Source: Desmodesmus armatus
Lineage: Eukaryota > Chlorophyta > Chlorophyceae > Sphaeropleales > Scenedesmaceae
DNA: 64,000 bases
NCBI GenBank assembly: GCA_007449985.2
Contig: VIIQ02000632.1
Span: 62,001 to 126,000, forward strand
Reading direction: 5' to 3'
Shown here: one piece after another, positions 26,031 through 40,000 of the stretch
How positions within the stretch are numbered: the first letter of the stretch is position 1
Layout: every line of letters begins with the position of its first letter
Made by a program: the position numbers and the translations under genes
Notes under the pieces: model-generated
Seen by the model: only the letters and a program-made list of their open reading frames with translations
Database searches by the model: none
What the model was told of the DNA's origin: nothing

Positions 26031-27284
26031 GTTATCGTTCTGTGTGCACTTGCTCTGGCAGCACCCTGGCAGAACAGTTGGTCTGCTGGACCCATCTGCC
26101 AGTGGCAAGGTTGTACGTAGGCTGGTTAGTGGTGGTATTGGGTCGCCAGTTGACCCCCTAACCTGTTTGAAGCCTGCAGCAGTATGATCCTTGGGAGCTG
26201 GTGTCAATGGGCGGCTTGCTGTGTCAGGTACGTCCCGTTGTGCTGTTGAGTGGATGCATCTGCACTCCCTGGCGCCATGTGCACTCCCAGTTGTGCGTGA
26301 GGAAGTATCAGCCAGCTGCAACAGTTGGCCTGGATGTGGAAGAGCACTCTTCATTGTCTATGCTGTGCATCATCAAGGGATGGGTATTCCCCCTTACCAT
26401 CATTGTCAGGATCATTGTGTACAAGACAGTGTACCTTCTCGCTGGGCATGTGGTCTGGTCTCGTTTGGTTATAGTTGGCATGCGGTGTGGTCTCATCTCG
26501 TTCCATGTAGTTTGGCTGAGCAGTGTGAGGTGCACACCTGTCAGCCAGCACGGCAGACTCAGCAGGCCAGGCCCTAGGGCCAAGTTGCTGAAAGGCATGC
26601 AGGCTGTGCATGTGTCTGACATGCAGTTACGAGTCAGAGCATTGCTTTTGTCTGGGTGAGGGCTCACTGTATGGAGTGTGTTCAGGTTGCCAGCCGTTCA
26701 GTTGCTGTTAGTGGTCTTGGTGGGTCAGCAGGAAAGACTGGGATCCTGTGCTGTGGCTTGAGGCGACTGGTTTGAAACCCGCAGTGTATGCTCAAAAGGA
26801 CAAGGCAATTGGGTTGCATTTCCAAAGTAGCTTCCTCTATCATAGAGGATACATAGTATGTATCAGGTTCATGTGCATGTGCATGTGCACTGGAACGTTG
26901 CAATGTTTTGGGACACATGGACAGGGTGGACAATACCAAGACAAGCTTGTGAAGGCCACAAGTACCCTTTCATTCCATCCTGCATCATGCTTGCTCGTCA
27001 GTTCTCAGCCAGGGGTAGTATGTGCGATACTGGCACCCCTGCTCAACTGTCACATTGAACCCTGGCGGTTATGCTTCACTGGCGGTTACACGCACAACTC
27101 TTTCGAGCGCTGTCAAGCAATTCAAAAAACAGGAATTTGGTAAAAAGACGCAAGATACGACACCTTTACGGGCGCTTGACAAAAGCAGCAATTCCTGATC
27201 TTGATCACATTGTCATTTTCAAGCAGATCTAATCACCACACAAACAGACTCACGACCACCCACCAAGCTGCAAAAGGTTCCATC
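26031..27284. other. Spacer between LRR genes A and B
   Basis: No gene was found. A segment at about 26590-26665 matches the spacers near 22388 and 30230. The last part is the 5' flank of LRR gene B. Confidence 0.5.
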
Positions 27285-29825
27285 ATGCCTGAACATCATC
27301 CGGCAGAACAGGTGCGCGCCACCCTGCATGCTTCCTTGGCTTGGCTGTTGCACACTTCACAGTCAACTCAGACGTCCTGTGTTACACCACTCAATATACC
27401 AACTCATGTATACCCAAGATTCACCCCTGTGTTCAATCCTACCTGTTCGTTTTGCAGTGGCATAAGCTCCCTGCATCTGTGACAGCACTGATCCTGCAGC
27501 ATCTGCCGCTGAAAGGCAGGCTGGCCGCTGCCAGCGTGTGCCAGACATGGGCAGAAGCTGCCGTCCTTGCCACCAGCAGCATCAAGCGGAAGGCAATAAC
27601 CTCACTACGGCTCCCTGGGCTGCAGTCGTGGCTGCAGCAGCATGGCCAGCAGTTGACCAGCCTGCAGCTGGGTTTGAAAGGGGCTGAAGGCAATGATGTG
27701 CTTCAGCTACCAGAGCTGCGCCAGCTGTGCAGACTGATGCTGGCCGGCTGCAAGCTGCAGCTGCCGGCAGTGGCCCACAGGCAGCGCACACGGTCAGCAG
27801 CACATGCCCCTGCAGCACTGCTCCCACACCTGACATCTCTGCAGCTGGGGGGTTCGTGCTCAGCACTCCCAGCACACTCCTGCAGCTGACAAGGGTCACC
27901 AGCCTACGCAGCTTGAAGTTGGGTGAGCGGTCTGGCCAGCAGAGCGGGGCCATTCAGATCACACCCAAGCTGCATCAGCGGCCCACGGGGCTCAGCCAGG
28001 CGCTGTGCGCAGTGCTGCAGCACAACACACAGCTCACACAGCTCCATGTGTGGGGCCTGGTTCTAGAAGACGCAGCCCTGGCAGCAGTCAGCAGCCTGCA
28101 GCGGCTGCAGGACTGCTGCGTCAACATCTGTTACAGCTCTCTTACCGGCTGGCCAAAGTACACTTCAGCAGGCAGTGCCTCATCTGGCCTGCTGTCAGGC
28201 TTGCCACCCAGCTTGACCTCACTGATTGTCGGCGAGGGCCGCGAACACTATGAGGGTGATTCCTCACACATCAGCCTGCCCCGGCAGCTGCTGCAGCTCA
28301 CAGCCCTAAAGCAGCTTGAGCTTGACAACGCTCGGTTTCACCCCGCAGCGTTGTCCGCTATGACGCAGCTGCAGTGGCTGCAACTCGACGACTGCAGCTT
28401 GCTGGGAGATGATGGTGGGGATCAGTCCAGCCAGGGGGTGGCTGCTTTCTTGGCAGCGGTGGGACAGATGCAGCAGCTAGAGGCGCTGATAGTCCGCACC
28501 TGCTGGCCGCAAAGGAGCTTGAACTGCCCAGACCTGCCCCTGCAGTCCTACTCGGCACTCACAGCGTCCACGCGTCTGCAGCAGCTGAACCTGCAAATAG
28601 AGGACGCAGCCCCCCTACCCCAAGGTATGGTGAGGTTTCAAACTGATTGTTTTGTTTCAGGAGGATGCACATCTGCTTGTGTGCAACTTGCAACACCACT
28701 GACAGCTGCTGTCATGGTGACCATGACCATGCAATTGATGTTCCTGATGATAAACCCCGCCTGCCCTCAGCTGTGTTGCCTGTTGACCTCCTAACAGCCG
28801 GGTTTGTGCCATTGCAACACCACTGTCTGGCAGGAAAGCACAGGGATATCCTTGCCTCACTGCTGTTGTTTGCTGGCTGCCTTGCTTCCCTGCAGGTGCA
28901 GTGCAGCACATGTTCCCCGCTGGCAGGCACCCGTCCCTGCTCAGATGCGTCAACTTGCGAAGCATTGACGACGCTGTTGACTACATGGAACAGCCCTGCA
29001 TGACATCTGCAGAGCTGGCGGACCTCATCGATTGCTGCCCTGCGCTGCACACGCTGCGGATCTGCCACGTGCTGGAGGAAACAGCTGATGTCACCCCCCT
29101 CCTGCAGCTGCCGCCCTGCTGCACCAGCCTTATGGTGGGCGGCCCTGCCTTTGGTGATGCAGCAGCGGGTGTGGTCTGCCAGCTGCGCCAGCTCGAGGAC
29201 TTGACCTGGCACTACTCAGAGGGCCTCACTGACAGGGGTGTGGAGCAGCTCACAGCACTCACACGGCTGCAGGAGTTGAAGTTGTTGAAGAACCTGGAGA
29301 TGAGTTACTGCATCCTCAACATGGGCAATGAAAATGATGATGATGATGATGATGACGTTGATGAGGGTGTGCTTCACCTGAAAGGAGACATGGAGGTGAG
29401 CCACAGCCAGCCAGTAACAGCTAGTGCTGTGCTTCTCCCAAAGCTGAGGCAGTTGGGGTTTAGGGTTATTCCAACGCGCAAGTGCAGCTGTGCTGGCTCT
29501 GGTATGAGGTAGCTGTGCTGCTCCGTTGCCGCTGTTGCTTGGGACTGTAACATCATTCAAGCGGCGTGACTGAGGGGCTGTGTCCTGCTGCCGGCTTCCT
29601 GCTATTCTTGTGTCCTGCTGCCTCCACTGCTGTTGTTGCTGTCAGGGTGGTCCTCCCGTGTGGCAGCAGCTGCGGCAGCTGTGTGACCAGAGCCCGCTGT
29701 GTGCACCTGACAGGCTGCAGCAGGTCAGCAGGGAGCTGCAGGAGCTGCAGGCAGAAGTGGAGGCACTGAGGCACGGCAATGCACAGCTGGAGCAGCAGGT
29801 GCAGGGCCAGCAGCAGCTTGGTTGA
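27285..29825 (+). pseudogene. F-box-like / LRR protein B, one-base frameshift
   Basis: Same four-exon plan as gene A: 27285-27311 (MPEHHPAEQ), 27458-28624, 28896-29395 and 29646-29825. Exon 2 is 1167 nt where the phase needs 3n+1. Its frame breaks near 27847-27852: gene C has CAGCTT plus six G at this place, gene B has CAGCTG with a total run of six G, one base short. Before the break the frame reads LPHLTSLQLGG; after it, FVLSTPSTLLQLTRV continues in the next frame. All other borders and phases fit A and C. Exon 3 has an added (GAT)n run coding for Asp repeats near 29334-29356, absent from the others. This is either a pseudogene or a homopolymer sequencing error; with one base restored the gene would be intact. 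Confidence 0.75.
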
Positions 29826-31058
29826 GTAGGGTGTTGCGGAGGGGTTGGGGTTGACGCTGCAAGTTTCTGTTTGTACCATATAGATGTGGACATGGCCTGG
29901 CAACATCCAGGCGGCAGCAAAGTTGAGTAGCAGGTTGTGTGTGATCTGGGTGCGTGGTTGGTGGCCAGTTGACCTACCAAGGGGTTGTCAAGCCTTATCG
30001 GCTATGACCCTTGGGTAGCCTTCATTCCTGAGGTTGCTGCATGACTTGTAGTGTCAGTCGTGTCTTTATGCATCGCATCAACATGGGTTGAATCTCTAGC
30101 CCTGGGTTATGGTTGTGTTGCAAACAACACAGTGTGTGATGTTAGGTAGCGAGCCCTGTTTCTCACCCTTTTGTCGGGTTAGCCTTGGCTGAACAGCCAG
30201 CACAAACAGCTCAGCAGGCTAATGCTGCACAGCATGCAGGCTGTGCATGTCTGACACACAGATGTAAGCCAGGGCACTGCTGTCTGCATGAGAGCGCATT
30301 TTGCCTGCTGCGGAGCATGCAGGTTGCAGGACGGTCCAGCTGTCACTTTCACTTGCCGGCTGCTGTTGTATAGCCTCGGGCGCCACTCCTGACGATGACT
30401 CGGGCAGAGCTGTGGCTGTAAGAATGCTTGACTGGTCAGCAACCATGAAACTAGGGCGAGCTTGCTGTCACTGTACAGTGTGGGTGCATGAGGGGGGCAG
30501 TACAGTTGACAGGATCACAGCAGTTGTTTGCAAGCAGTGTGTGCTGATCATCAATATCAGAAAGTGTTACTTGGAATACCAGGACAGGCCACAGCATCTC
30601 AGCAAGCAGTATGTACTCTACGCACAGGGCATGGGGGTGGCAAACCAAGGACAGCTGTACAGCAAGGACAAGATGCACACTTTTTTATGTTGAAGAGCTT
30701 GGGCTGATGCTATGCTATTTGAACAGGGTAGACATCAACAACAGCCCCTACGTCTGGGGGAACTCCTCCACTACGTTATTAATCAGCTGTCACAACTAGG
30801 TTCACACTGACGCTCCTCCTGACGCTCCTACAACACAATACACTGCTTTCAAGGGGCATCACCTGGCTGATCACGGACAAGAACACGTATTTTTTTGCGT
30901 GAACCTGAAGACCCAAGAAGATCACGCTCTGACTGCTGTGCTGCTCATATCAGATCATCAGCGTGCTGCTCATATCAGATCCACTCTCAAACTACATCAG
31001 CTATAGGCTCGCGGCCACTCAGGAAGCAATAAAAGGCTTCATTGTGCCACAACGTCGT
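29826..31058. other. Spacer between LRR genes B and C
   Basis: Contains the third spacer copy (about 30230-30295) and TGTAAG motifs near 30263 and 30416 that could end gene B transcripts. No further gene was found. Confidence 0.45.
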
Positions 31059-33781
31059 ATGGGAGAACAGGTGTGAGGTCCACATGACATACAGGCCCCT
31101 TGGGGGTCCTGGGTATCCTACTGCAATGTGCAATTGCACACTGCACAAATCATGTGTGCACACCTAAACGCATCAAAGTAAACACCACATCAGAAAACTT
31201 CAAATCCCCCATCGTGTCCTTCCCTGCCTGTATGATTTGCAGTGGCATACGCTCACTGCAGCAGAGACAGCATTGATCCTGCAGCATCTGCCGCTGCACG
31301 ACAGGCTGGCCGCTGCCAGCGTGTGCCAGACATGGGCAGCAGCGGCGGTTCTCGCAACCAGCAGCATCAAAGTGCGGGAGGCACTGCCTGCATGGCAGGT
31401 TCCAGGGCTGCAGTGGTGGCTGCAGCAGCATGGCCAGCAGCTGACCAGCCTGGAGCTTGCTGTGTTTTTTACACCCAGGATGGCAGACAACGTTGTGCTG
31501 CAGCTGCCAGAGCTGTGCCAGCTGTGCAGTCTGAAGCTGGCTGGCTGCAGGCCGCAGCTGCCGTCAGTAGCACGGCGCAGCGCACAGTCAGCAGCACATG
31601 CCCCTGCAGCGCTGATGCCGCACCTGACATCCCTGCAGCTTGGGGGGTTCGTGCTCAGCACTCCCAGCACACTCCTGCAGCTGACAAGGATCACCAGCCT
31701 ACGCAGCTTGAAGCTGGGCGCACCATACACCAGCAAAGAAGAAATCTGCCTCACATTGGAGCTGCAGCAGCAGCCCCAGCCAATCAGCCAGGCACTTTCC
31801 ACAGTGCTGCAGCACAACACACAGCTCACACAGCTGTACGTGTGGGGCCTGGTCTTTGAAGATGCAGCCCTGGCAGCAGTCAGCAGCCTGCAGGGGCTGC
31901 AGGACTGCTGTGTGGGCATCAGGGATTCCGGCGCCCTCGTGTCTTGCTTTGAGCAGGCAAGCAGCGGGCTCTCAACGGACCTTCTGGGAGGCCTTCCCGC
32001 CAGCCTTACATCCCTAGAAGTAAGGGACTTGGCCCCCCGCTTCGCTGATGCCAGCCGCAACACCCTGCCACGGCAGCTGCCGCAGCTCACAGCCCTAAAG
32101 CAGTTGAAGCTGCACAATGCTCGCTTCAACAGCTCAGCCCTGGCCGCCATGCTACAGCTGCGGGAGCTTCGCCTTGAGTGCTGCAGCTTCCCGAACGCTG
32201 TTGCTGGTGTTGATGTATTCACTCAGGAGATTGCTGCTTTCTTGGCCGCAGTGGGGCAGATGCAGCAGCTACAGGTGCTGGCGGTGCAGTACCAAGACAT
32301 CAACTGCCCGGAAGTGCCGGTGCAGTCCTACTCAGCACTTACGGCCTCAACGCGTCTACAACACCTGGACCTGTGTGTGGAGGGTGAACCTTCTGTACCC
32401 CTAGGTGGGTGTGCAGGCACATTGGTATGTTGGGATGATCTATGGGGATGTGTGTGGTTATGAGCATGTTGTGTGTGACTTTGACACCAGCACACGGCTG
32501 CGATTCCTGTGCACCAGCTGCTGCTGACCCTGCCTAAACTTTCTGGTTGGCTGGCTTTTGTTTGGCTGCCTGCTTTCCTGCAGGTGCGGTGCGGCACATG
32601 TTCCCCGCTGGCAGGCAGCTATCACAGCTCACGTACATTGACTTGCAAGGCTTGGACCACTGGTCCAACGGCGACGACGAGTACCCAGAAGAGCCCTGCA
32701 TGACGTCTGCAGAGCTGGCGAGCCTCATCAGCTGCTGCCCAGCGCTGGAAACGCTGCGGATCTGCAACGCACTGGCGGCAACAGCTGACGTCAGCCCCCT
32801 CCTGCAGCTGCCGCCCTGCTGCACCAGCCTTTTGGTGGGCGGCTTCGCCTTAGGTGATGCAGCAGCGGGTGTTGTCTGCCAGCTGAGCCAGCTGCAGCAG
32901 TTGCTGTGGCACTGGTCTGAGGTCCTGACTGACAGGGGCCTTGAGAAGCTTACAGCACTCACACGGCTGCAGGAGCTGAATATGGACAGCAACATCAGCC
33001 TCAGTGAGTGCATCAAGTATGCGACAAACGGTGATGGAGAAACCCTCTTACTGAAGGCCAAGGCGGAGGTGAGTCACGAGCAGGGAATGATGGTGGTGAC
33101 TCTATGCATGCACAAGTGTCCAAATGACCACATGACCATGTGATGTATGCCCTGGGGTGGCAGTACGGGCAGTCAAAGCAGGCAGCCAGTGATGCTTATG
33201 CTGCTGGTGCTGGAAACATATCAGTAGTGTGCATGCATACGTAATGACTCTTTCAGAACCTGCACAGCTGCACCTTGCAATGCCACTTTTTGCCCTTGCT
33301 GCCTCAGCCTCAGGCTGGAGGCCTGCTGAAATGCACACAATTCTTCACAAGACACTGCTGAACTGCCCTGTTGGGGTCCATGAACAGTCAGAAACGCGGT
33401 GCTGCTGCTGCCTGTGCTTAGTGCTGCTAGGTTGGCTGCTGGACTGCCATGGCTGGGGTAACTGTCTGCCGTGGTGCAACGTCTGCGTAGACTGTTAACA
33501 AGGCTTGAGTGGAGGGGACGGAACTGAAGGGCTTTGCCCGCGTGCTGTGGTGCTTTGTATCCTACTGCCTCCGCTGCTGCTGCCTGCAGGGTGGTCCTCC
33601 TGTGTGGCAGCAGCTGCGTCGGCTGTGTGACCAGAGCCCGCTGTGTGCACCAGTCAGGCTGCAGCAGGTCAGCAGGCAGCTGGAGGAGCTGCAGGCAGAA
33701 GTGGAGGCGCTGAGGCACGGCAATGCACAGCTGAAGCAGCAGGTGGCACAGCTGCAGGGCCAGCGGCAGGGTCCCTCGTAG
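31059..33781 (+). CDS. F-box-like / LRR protein C (4 exons)
   Basis: Exons: 31059-31070 (MGEQ), 31243-32404, 32584-33068 and 33590-33781; phases join to 616 residues. The domain order matches gene A: F-box-like segment WHTLTAAETALILQHLPLHD with VCQTW, a long run of degenerate LRRs, then PPVWQQLRRLCDQSP and a short coiled coil (LQAEVEALRHGNAQL). The first exon is only 12 nt. Aligning the 27-nt first exons of A and B here shows GTG at the ancestral ATG position, so translation probably starts at the ATG 15 nt downstream, removing five residues. The rest is intact. Confidence 0.78.
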
Positions 33782-35277
33782 GGCGTTGAGGAGGGGTTGA
33801 AGTTAAAGGTGTCATTCTCTGTTGTGGACACTTAGCCTGGCAACATCCAGGCGGCAGCGTAGTCGAGCTGATGGGCCCCACCTGGCAGTGGCGAGTTGTT
33901 CGAACTACACTGGGTTATATTGCAAGATCTGATCTCTGACTAACATTTGTGCAGGCTGTGATTTGGGGATGGGTGGCCAGTCGATCAGCATACATCTGTG
34001 AGGCCTGTAGTGGTGGTGACCCAGCAATATGGACCGTGATGTCACTGGATCGAGTGTTGTGTGTGGCGCGGCCCATCGTGCTGTTGGATGGATGCCTTCA
34101 CGCTGCAATAAGGGTGCCCTGCGCCATTTTAAGTTTGACTGCTTTGTTGGGATCCACGGCCAGCTGCACAATGGCTTGCCTTTGCAGACGGATAGACAAT
34201 CTGCACTTTTCTGGTGTATTGCATTGTCAAGGCGTACCAGGGTTCTGCAGCGCTGACGGTAGTCCCATGCTCTCTCTCCTGACCTTGAGGTGTGGCACTG
34301 GGAGGCATACAAGGGATGTCCTGCACGACAGGTCATATCTCTGTCTCCAGCGAGCTGATCATGGTTGACATCGTCACTCCAAAAACGGCCTGGCATAGCG
34401 CAAACGAATTTGAATGCATAGCCTACATAGGGCCAATGGGCGTGATGGGCTCTGACCACACTGAACCAGCAGCTGGTCATGTGTAGCTGCAGACCGACGA
34501 CTGACGTCGCCAAATACCCAGCAACGTGGCATTACTTCAAGGAAATAGCTACTATGGTGAATTAAACGGTGTATTTGCGTTGCGTTCCGTCATGGTCATT
34601 GGACTTACTGACCATCAAGTGACCAACATGTGACCAGCCGGTGAGAGAGTGAGACGTTGGATGAGGATGGGGGGCTGGCCTGTGTAAGCCTACCTTGGAT
34701 GCTGGTATGCACCTTTGAGCATTATGTTATGGTACCAACACATCCTATAGTGATCGAGACTGCAGGTTGGACCTCGTGTTGACGAGCATCCAGTGAGGAT
34801 GTTGCTGAAGGTGAGGTGAGGGCATGCAACCCAAATGGCCATGCACAAGATGGTACCAGATGCGTCGCTTTGAAGTCAGCCCCGTGAGTTTGCTTGTAAG
34901 ATCGAGTGCAGGTCATGGTGGTCCCACGGGGAAACTTGGAGAAGTGAGCGAGAGTGATCGCAAGATCGCACGCCCAACCATGTGCACTGCTGCTTTGAGT
35001 CGGAGGATGAGGGTGGTCCGCAGCATCTGGTCAGATCTGGGTCGCGCGCATCAAAGAACAAATTCCTGTCAGACTTGATCGCTGGGCGCTCGTGGCTGCT
35101 GATGAACCCCATTCAAAAACGTTTGCAGGATTTTCATTAGGGTGCATCCAGGGCGGCCTCCTTGAGCTGCTGCCGAGGAGGAACAGAGTTAGCCATCCAT
35201 CTTTGCTCTGCTTCGCTCCTCTGTCAAAGGCTTGTCCGTGCACAGAAGTCCGTGCATAGTTGTCCACGAGGTTCCCG
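33782..35277. other. Intergenic after LRR gene C
   Basis: Composition is closer to balanced than in the coding regions and no joinable exons were found. The right end is the 5' flank of the next gene. Confidence 0.4.
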
Positions 35278-36975
35278 ATGTGCAGCATCCCTAGAGACAC
35301 AGTACCATGCCCCGCTGGCGACAGCTTCTTCCTTGGAGACCTAAAGGACCTGCTGCTGGCTGACTTTGGGCCCTCGCTCGCTCGGAAACTTCAGTGGTCT
35401 CTGACACCCTTTGAGTACCTGGCAAGACGCGGAGGAGGCCAAGCTCAGCTTATTGTTGACCAGCCTATCCCAGTGTCAGCACTGCTTCCCCACATTGACT
35501 TCATGCTGCAGTACTGCAGCAAGCTTATCCAGGACAGCAGCAGCCCAGCCACAGCACAGGAAGCAGCACGGAAGGCAGCCAGGTTCACAGCACGTCTCCT
35601 CTTCATCTTGAGCGCTCCCAGTCTGCAGCAGAAGCTGGGGGGTGAGCAGCAGCTGCAGCCATACCTCTCAAAGTTGCAGGGGGCACTGCCCACATTCCAG
35701 CAACAGGCTGGCCAGCAGAAGTCTCCCTTAGGCGGTGCTGCAGGCAGCAGGAGCAGCCGCCCAGCTCCTGCGCAGCCAGCAGCAGGCAGGGACGACCCCT
35801 TCGCATCTGCCTTTGCAAGCGCCCCAAATGCAGCAGCAGCTGTCGCAGCTGCAGCAGGAGGCCACACCCCGGCTGCGCGGCCCTGCAGCATCAAGGGCAG
35901 CAGCGGCATGCACTTGGCAGGGCTGCTGGCAGCCATAGCACCCTTCTCTGCAGGCCAGCCTGGCGCCCCCTTCCCACCAGACTTCTCAGCCTTGCTGATG
36001 GTGTGGGCGAGGCTGGTCTACGGAGAGGCCGGCATCGCCGATATGCGCAGCGTGCACGTGTCAGCGCTGATGCTGTACCACTGGCGCTCCCTGCTGCGCT
36101 TGCTCAGGCTCTGCCTGCAGGGCGCAGCAGCGCTGGGCGGCAGCAGCAGCGCGTGCCCCATGCCTGTGAGCGCAGCCTCAGGGCTCATCCAAGGCCTGCT
36201 GCACCTGCTGCAGCACGGTTCTGTGCGGTCGCAGTTCACGCAGGAGCAGTACGCACGAGTCACAAACAGGTTCCAGGCCTTCTTAGCTGTGCTGCAGGGG
36301 CTGCCCCTGACAGCCACAGGGCACGCAGCAGCGACCGGCAGCTTCAGCTCCTCTGCAGTCGCTGCTGTGATGGACGCTGTGCAGACCGTATGCAGCTCAG
36401 GTCTCACTCCCGCCGAGCCGTCCTCCGTGCTGGCCATCACGACAGCGTTGTCACTGGGCGCCAGCGCTGGCAGTGGCGACGGGTCTATGTCGCAGCAGCA
36501 GCTGCTCAGCATGGTGCGCCGCTCCCTGGTCAACACGGGCGCGCTCAACAAGCAGCAGCTGGAGGCGGTGCAGGGCGTGCTGGAGGTGCTGCGGCGTCAA
36601 GTGGTGGGCGGCAGCGACGGCTATGAGGTAGGTGGAGGGGTGCACTCACTCACTGAGTGGGACCCCAGCCTCGAGACTGCCAGTGCAGCTGCATTGCTGC
36701 CCTCATGCACCCACATGCCAAGATGCCTTTGAGGATGATAAGGTAGCAGAGAGGGGGCTCACAGCTTGGGAGCTAGGTGCTGCTGGGTTGGGGTGTAAGC
36801 TGGTTTGAGGCATGCATGCATGCGGCCCATAGAGCTTGAGGTGCCAACGATTGGGGTGTGTAGGGTAGTGGGTACAACTTCTTGTACTGCCTGAGCTGGT
36901 GGCATCAGCATGCACGGTAACAGGGCTGCCTTTTAGTGCGTCAAGTTTTGCCCAGACACCATGCCTGACTGCATT

Positions 36976-37007
<32 letters not shown>

Positions 37008-40000
37008 TCCGTCGTCTGCTATGCACATTTCCAGACCACGTTGCTGCCGGAGTGTCAGTGACAGGCTCACAGGCGGCTCTGGTGCAGGCATCACACTGGC
37101 TGCTGTGCTGGAGCTGCACTGGGCTTGTACCGCCAGGGTACAGGAACGGCTGTTCAGCAACCAGCAGTTGATGTGCTTTCAATGGGGGTGTTGGGTTCTT
37201 TGTGTGGGTATACGTATGCGAGTCAGCTTGTCAACGGTGCTTGTGGAGCGTTGTGATGGGATTGTTGGTGGACGTAACCCCACGGGGTTGCATTGGGGCT
37301 GCAAGCCTTGGGAGGCTGCTGGTGTGACGAGCGTATGTATATCAAAGAGTAGCATGCGGCCTGCACATGTGCAGCAGTGCTGCGCAGCACAGGGCGTCAC
37401 CGCGTGCTGTTGGTGTGTGCTGGTGGGGAGGGAAGGTATGGGACATGCATTGGCATACGTGCAGTTGTCAGCATGTATCATCGGAGGGTGTTGGTGCGTG
37501 CTGGTGGGGAGGGGAGGTGTGGGACAGGCATCGGCATACGTGCAGTTGTCAGCAGGTGTCAACGGAGGGTGTTCACTTCAACCATGTTGCTGTCAGGGTC
37601 CTGGTGGGACTCTGCTACTGTGGTTTTATGGATGCTGAGGTATTTGAGTGCTAGTACCAGTGCGTTGCTTGTCTGTTTTTTTTGGTTGTGTATGCTACAG
37701 TGCCTGTTCAGGCCCAGAGCCTCCACCATGCTGCCAGGCACTCAGTCAAAGTGTGTCGGACAGGTAGTTTCAAACTTTGTTTGTTGTTTCCAACCAAATG
37801 CATGTGGCGCAGCTTGCTGTTTGTGCCCTCTATTTGCCTGGATGTTTCTGACGTCTCCTGTTTCATGCTGGGATCCAGGCTGCTGGTCTGGACCTAAGGC
37901 GGCTCAAGGATTTGGGTGGGGCCCATGTGTGTGCACGGCCAAGCAATGATTTAAGCTTGGCTGTTGACCAGTTCAATGTTTGGCATCATTTGTCTACATG
38001 GCCAACTAGGTGTGACAAATGGCCCTTCTTGGGCAGCAGGGCCCACACAATGGTGCGGCAGCAAATAGGGCCCAAGGTTGCAGCACAGTGTGCTGGCATG
38101 CCCAGCATGCTGAGTGATGGTTGCAATGGATGTCCTGGTCATGATGGGTGCTTCCTGTTGCGCTGTCGGTACCGCATTTGACGTTGATGTGAATGGCCGC
38201 AGTACGTATGGTGCTGGGTGCTGGTGTGTTCTAGCATACCAAGCCTTCGTTGGGTATGCCCGACCTCCAGGCTGTGTGTACAGTTGGGCTCTACATAAGG
38301 TTGGCGCTGTACACAACAGCCAGCCATCAGCAGTACATGTTCATGAGGCAATGGCCTCTGTCATTTGTTGGCAGGGGCGCACTGAGTCAGTAAGCATGTG
38401 GCACCGGTGCAGTGGATGATGGGGAATCTCGTGTCACCTCAACAAGTCACAGTTACTTCGTATATTGGTGGTCTGCTGTCATTGGCCCAGTTCATGGGGT
38501 GGCCGACTTTACAGCGCTGTCGGCTTCATGTTGACTACAGCTGGCCAAGAAGAAACATGTTGGCGGTGGATGTGGTGTTGACTCAACTCCCGGGGAGGCC
38601 ACTTGCGGCCCGTCTCCTTTTGCAACATGGGCTGTTGCCCACTTCTTTTGTCTCCTGTCATGGGCTGTTGCCCGCATTTCCTGTGGCGGTCAGTGTGGGT
38701 GCAACACTGGTGGTGCTGGCGACTTTGGTGCCGCACCTTGCTGCGATGTGTACTGTTTCATCCTTCCTGCTTGTCTCCTGCCCATATCCTGCCTCCTGGC
38801 CCCTGCCCTGAGTTTGCTGCATCATCCCTGGCAGGGGTGAGGGCTTTCATCCTCCCAAACTCCCTCAGGCCGCCTGAGGAGGCTCTCGTTGCCATTCCAC
38901 AACACCTCCAGGCCCGAGCCCAGGTGTTGTCACCGCACTTTCCAAGTTTTGTTGTGTTTTGGCAGGTGAAACGGTCCAGGGGTGATATGTGCTGCGCAAG
39001 ACAGCCAGCCCAGTGCTGCTCCCGGAGGCTTGGATGTGTGAGCGAGGTTGCATGTGCACAAGCTGCATGATGCTATGTGCACTGGCAGTCAGTGGGCTAG
39101 CATGTGGCCCATTGTCCTGATCTGTTTGTGTAAGAATTCTTGGCAAGGTTGCTGTTCGTAAGGCATGTCAGACAGGCCATCCGACCGTTGCAGTCAAATC
39201 AAACCAAATCAAAAAAAGCTGCAGTCACTGGCACTAGGGGCCGTGGAGGCTACAGGGCTGGTATGGCTGAGGTCATGTGTGTGGCAAACCAAAGATGCGC
39301 ACCGGGATGCTCTGGGTTGTGTCAGCTGTTGTGTCAGCGTTATTGGGTATGTGCCAAGGTGCTGCAGTCAGCTGATCACACTGGTGCGCTGTGGCTCAGT
39401 GCCTCAACAGCTTTGTTGCTCTTGCATGCTGTCGCAAAGTTTGCCAGCGCACATGTTGGATGCATGGATCTCCAGTGCATGCGCCACTGTGGCCGCCCCG
39501 TCTAGAGAGGGGCTGAGCCACAACTGCGACTCAAGCATGAAGTGGTCTGGCGGTAGAGTAGAGTAGAGTACCGCACATCAGGGCATCTGTCTCCCTGAGT
39601 GTTGGAAGGGGCCAGTCTGGTAAACCCACCGACAATTGAAACAGCGCAAGGTGCATGCGAGGAAATGAGGCGTTGCATGCGCCCTGTGCTAGTGAAAAGT
39701 GAATTCTAGTGAAGTATGTTTGCCCCCAAATTGTTTGGTAGTTGCCTGTGGCGGCCCCAGTTTTGCAGCAAGCAGGTGCAATGCCTTGTCGCAGCCCCAC
39801 TCTTGATGATCAGCTCAGGCTGCTGCAGCAAACCACGGCCATCAATGCTGGATACCCTTTCATATTTTGCCGCAGGTCTGGGCAGGAGGATGCATACAAC
39901 CTTCTGGCAGGCCTATCCAGCAGCAAACCCTCTTGTACAGCCTCTCGTACAGCCAGCATAACAGCAGCTGCGCCCCCACCAACACAAGCACTGCCACGCA

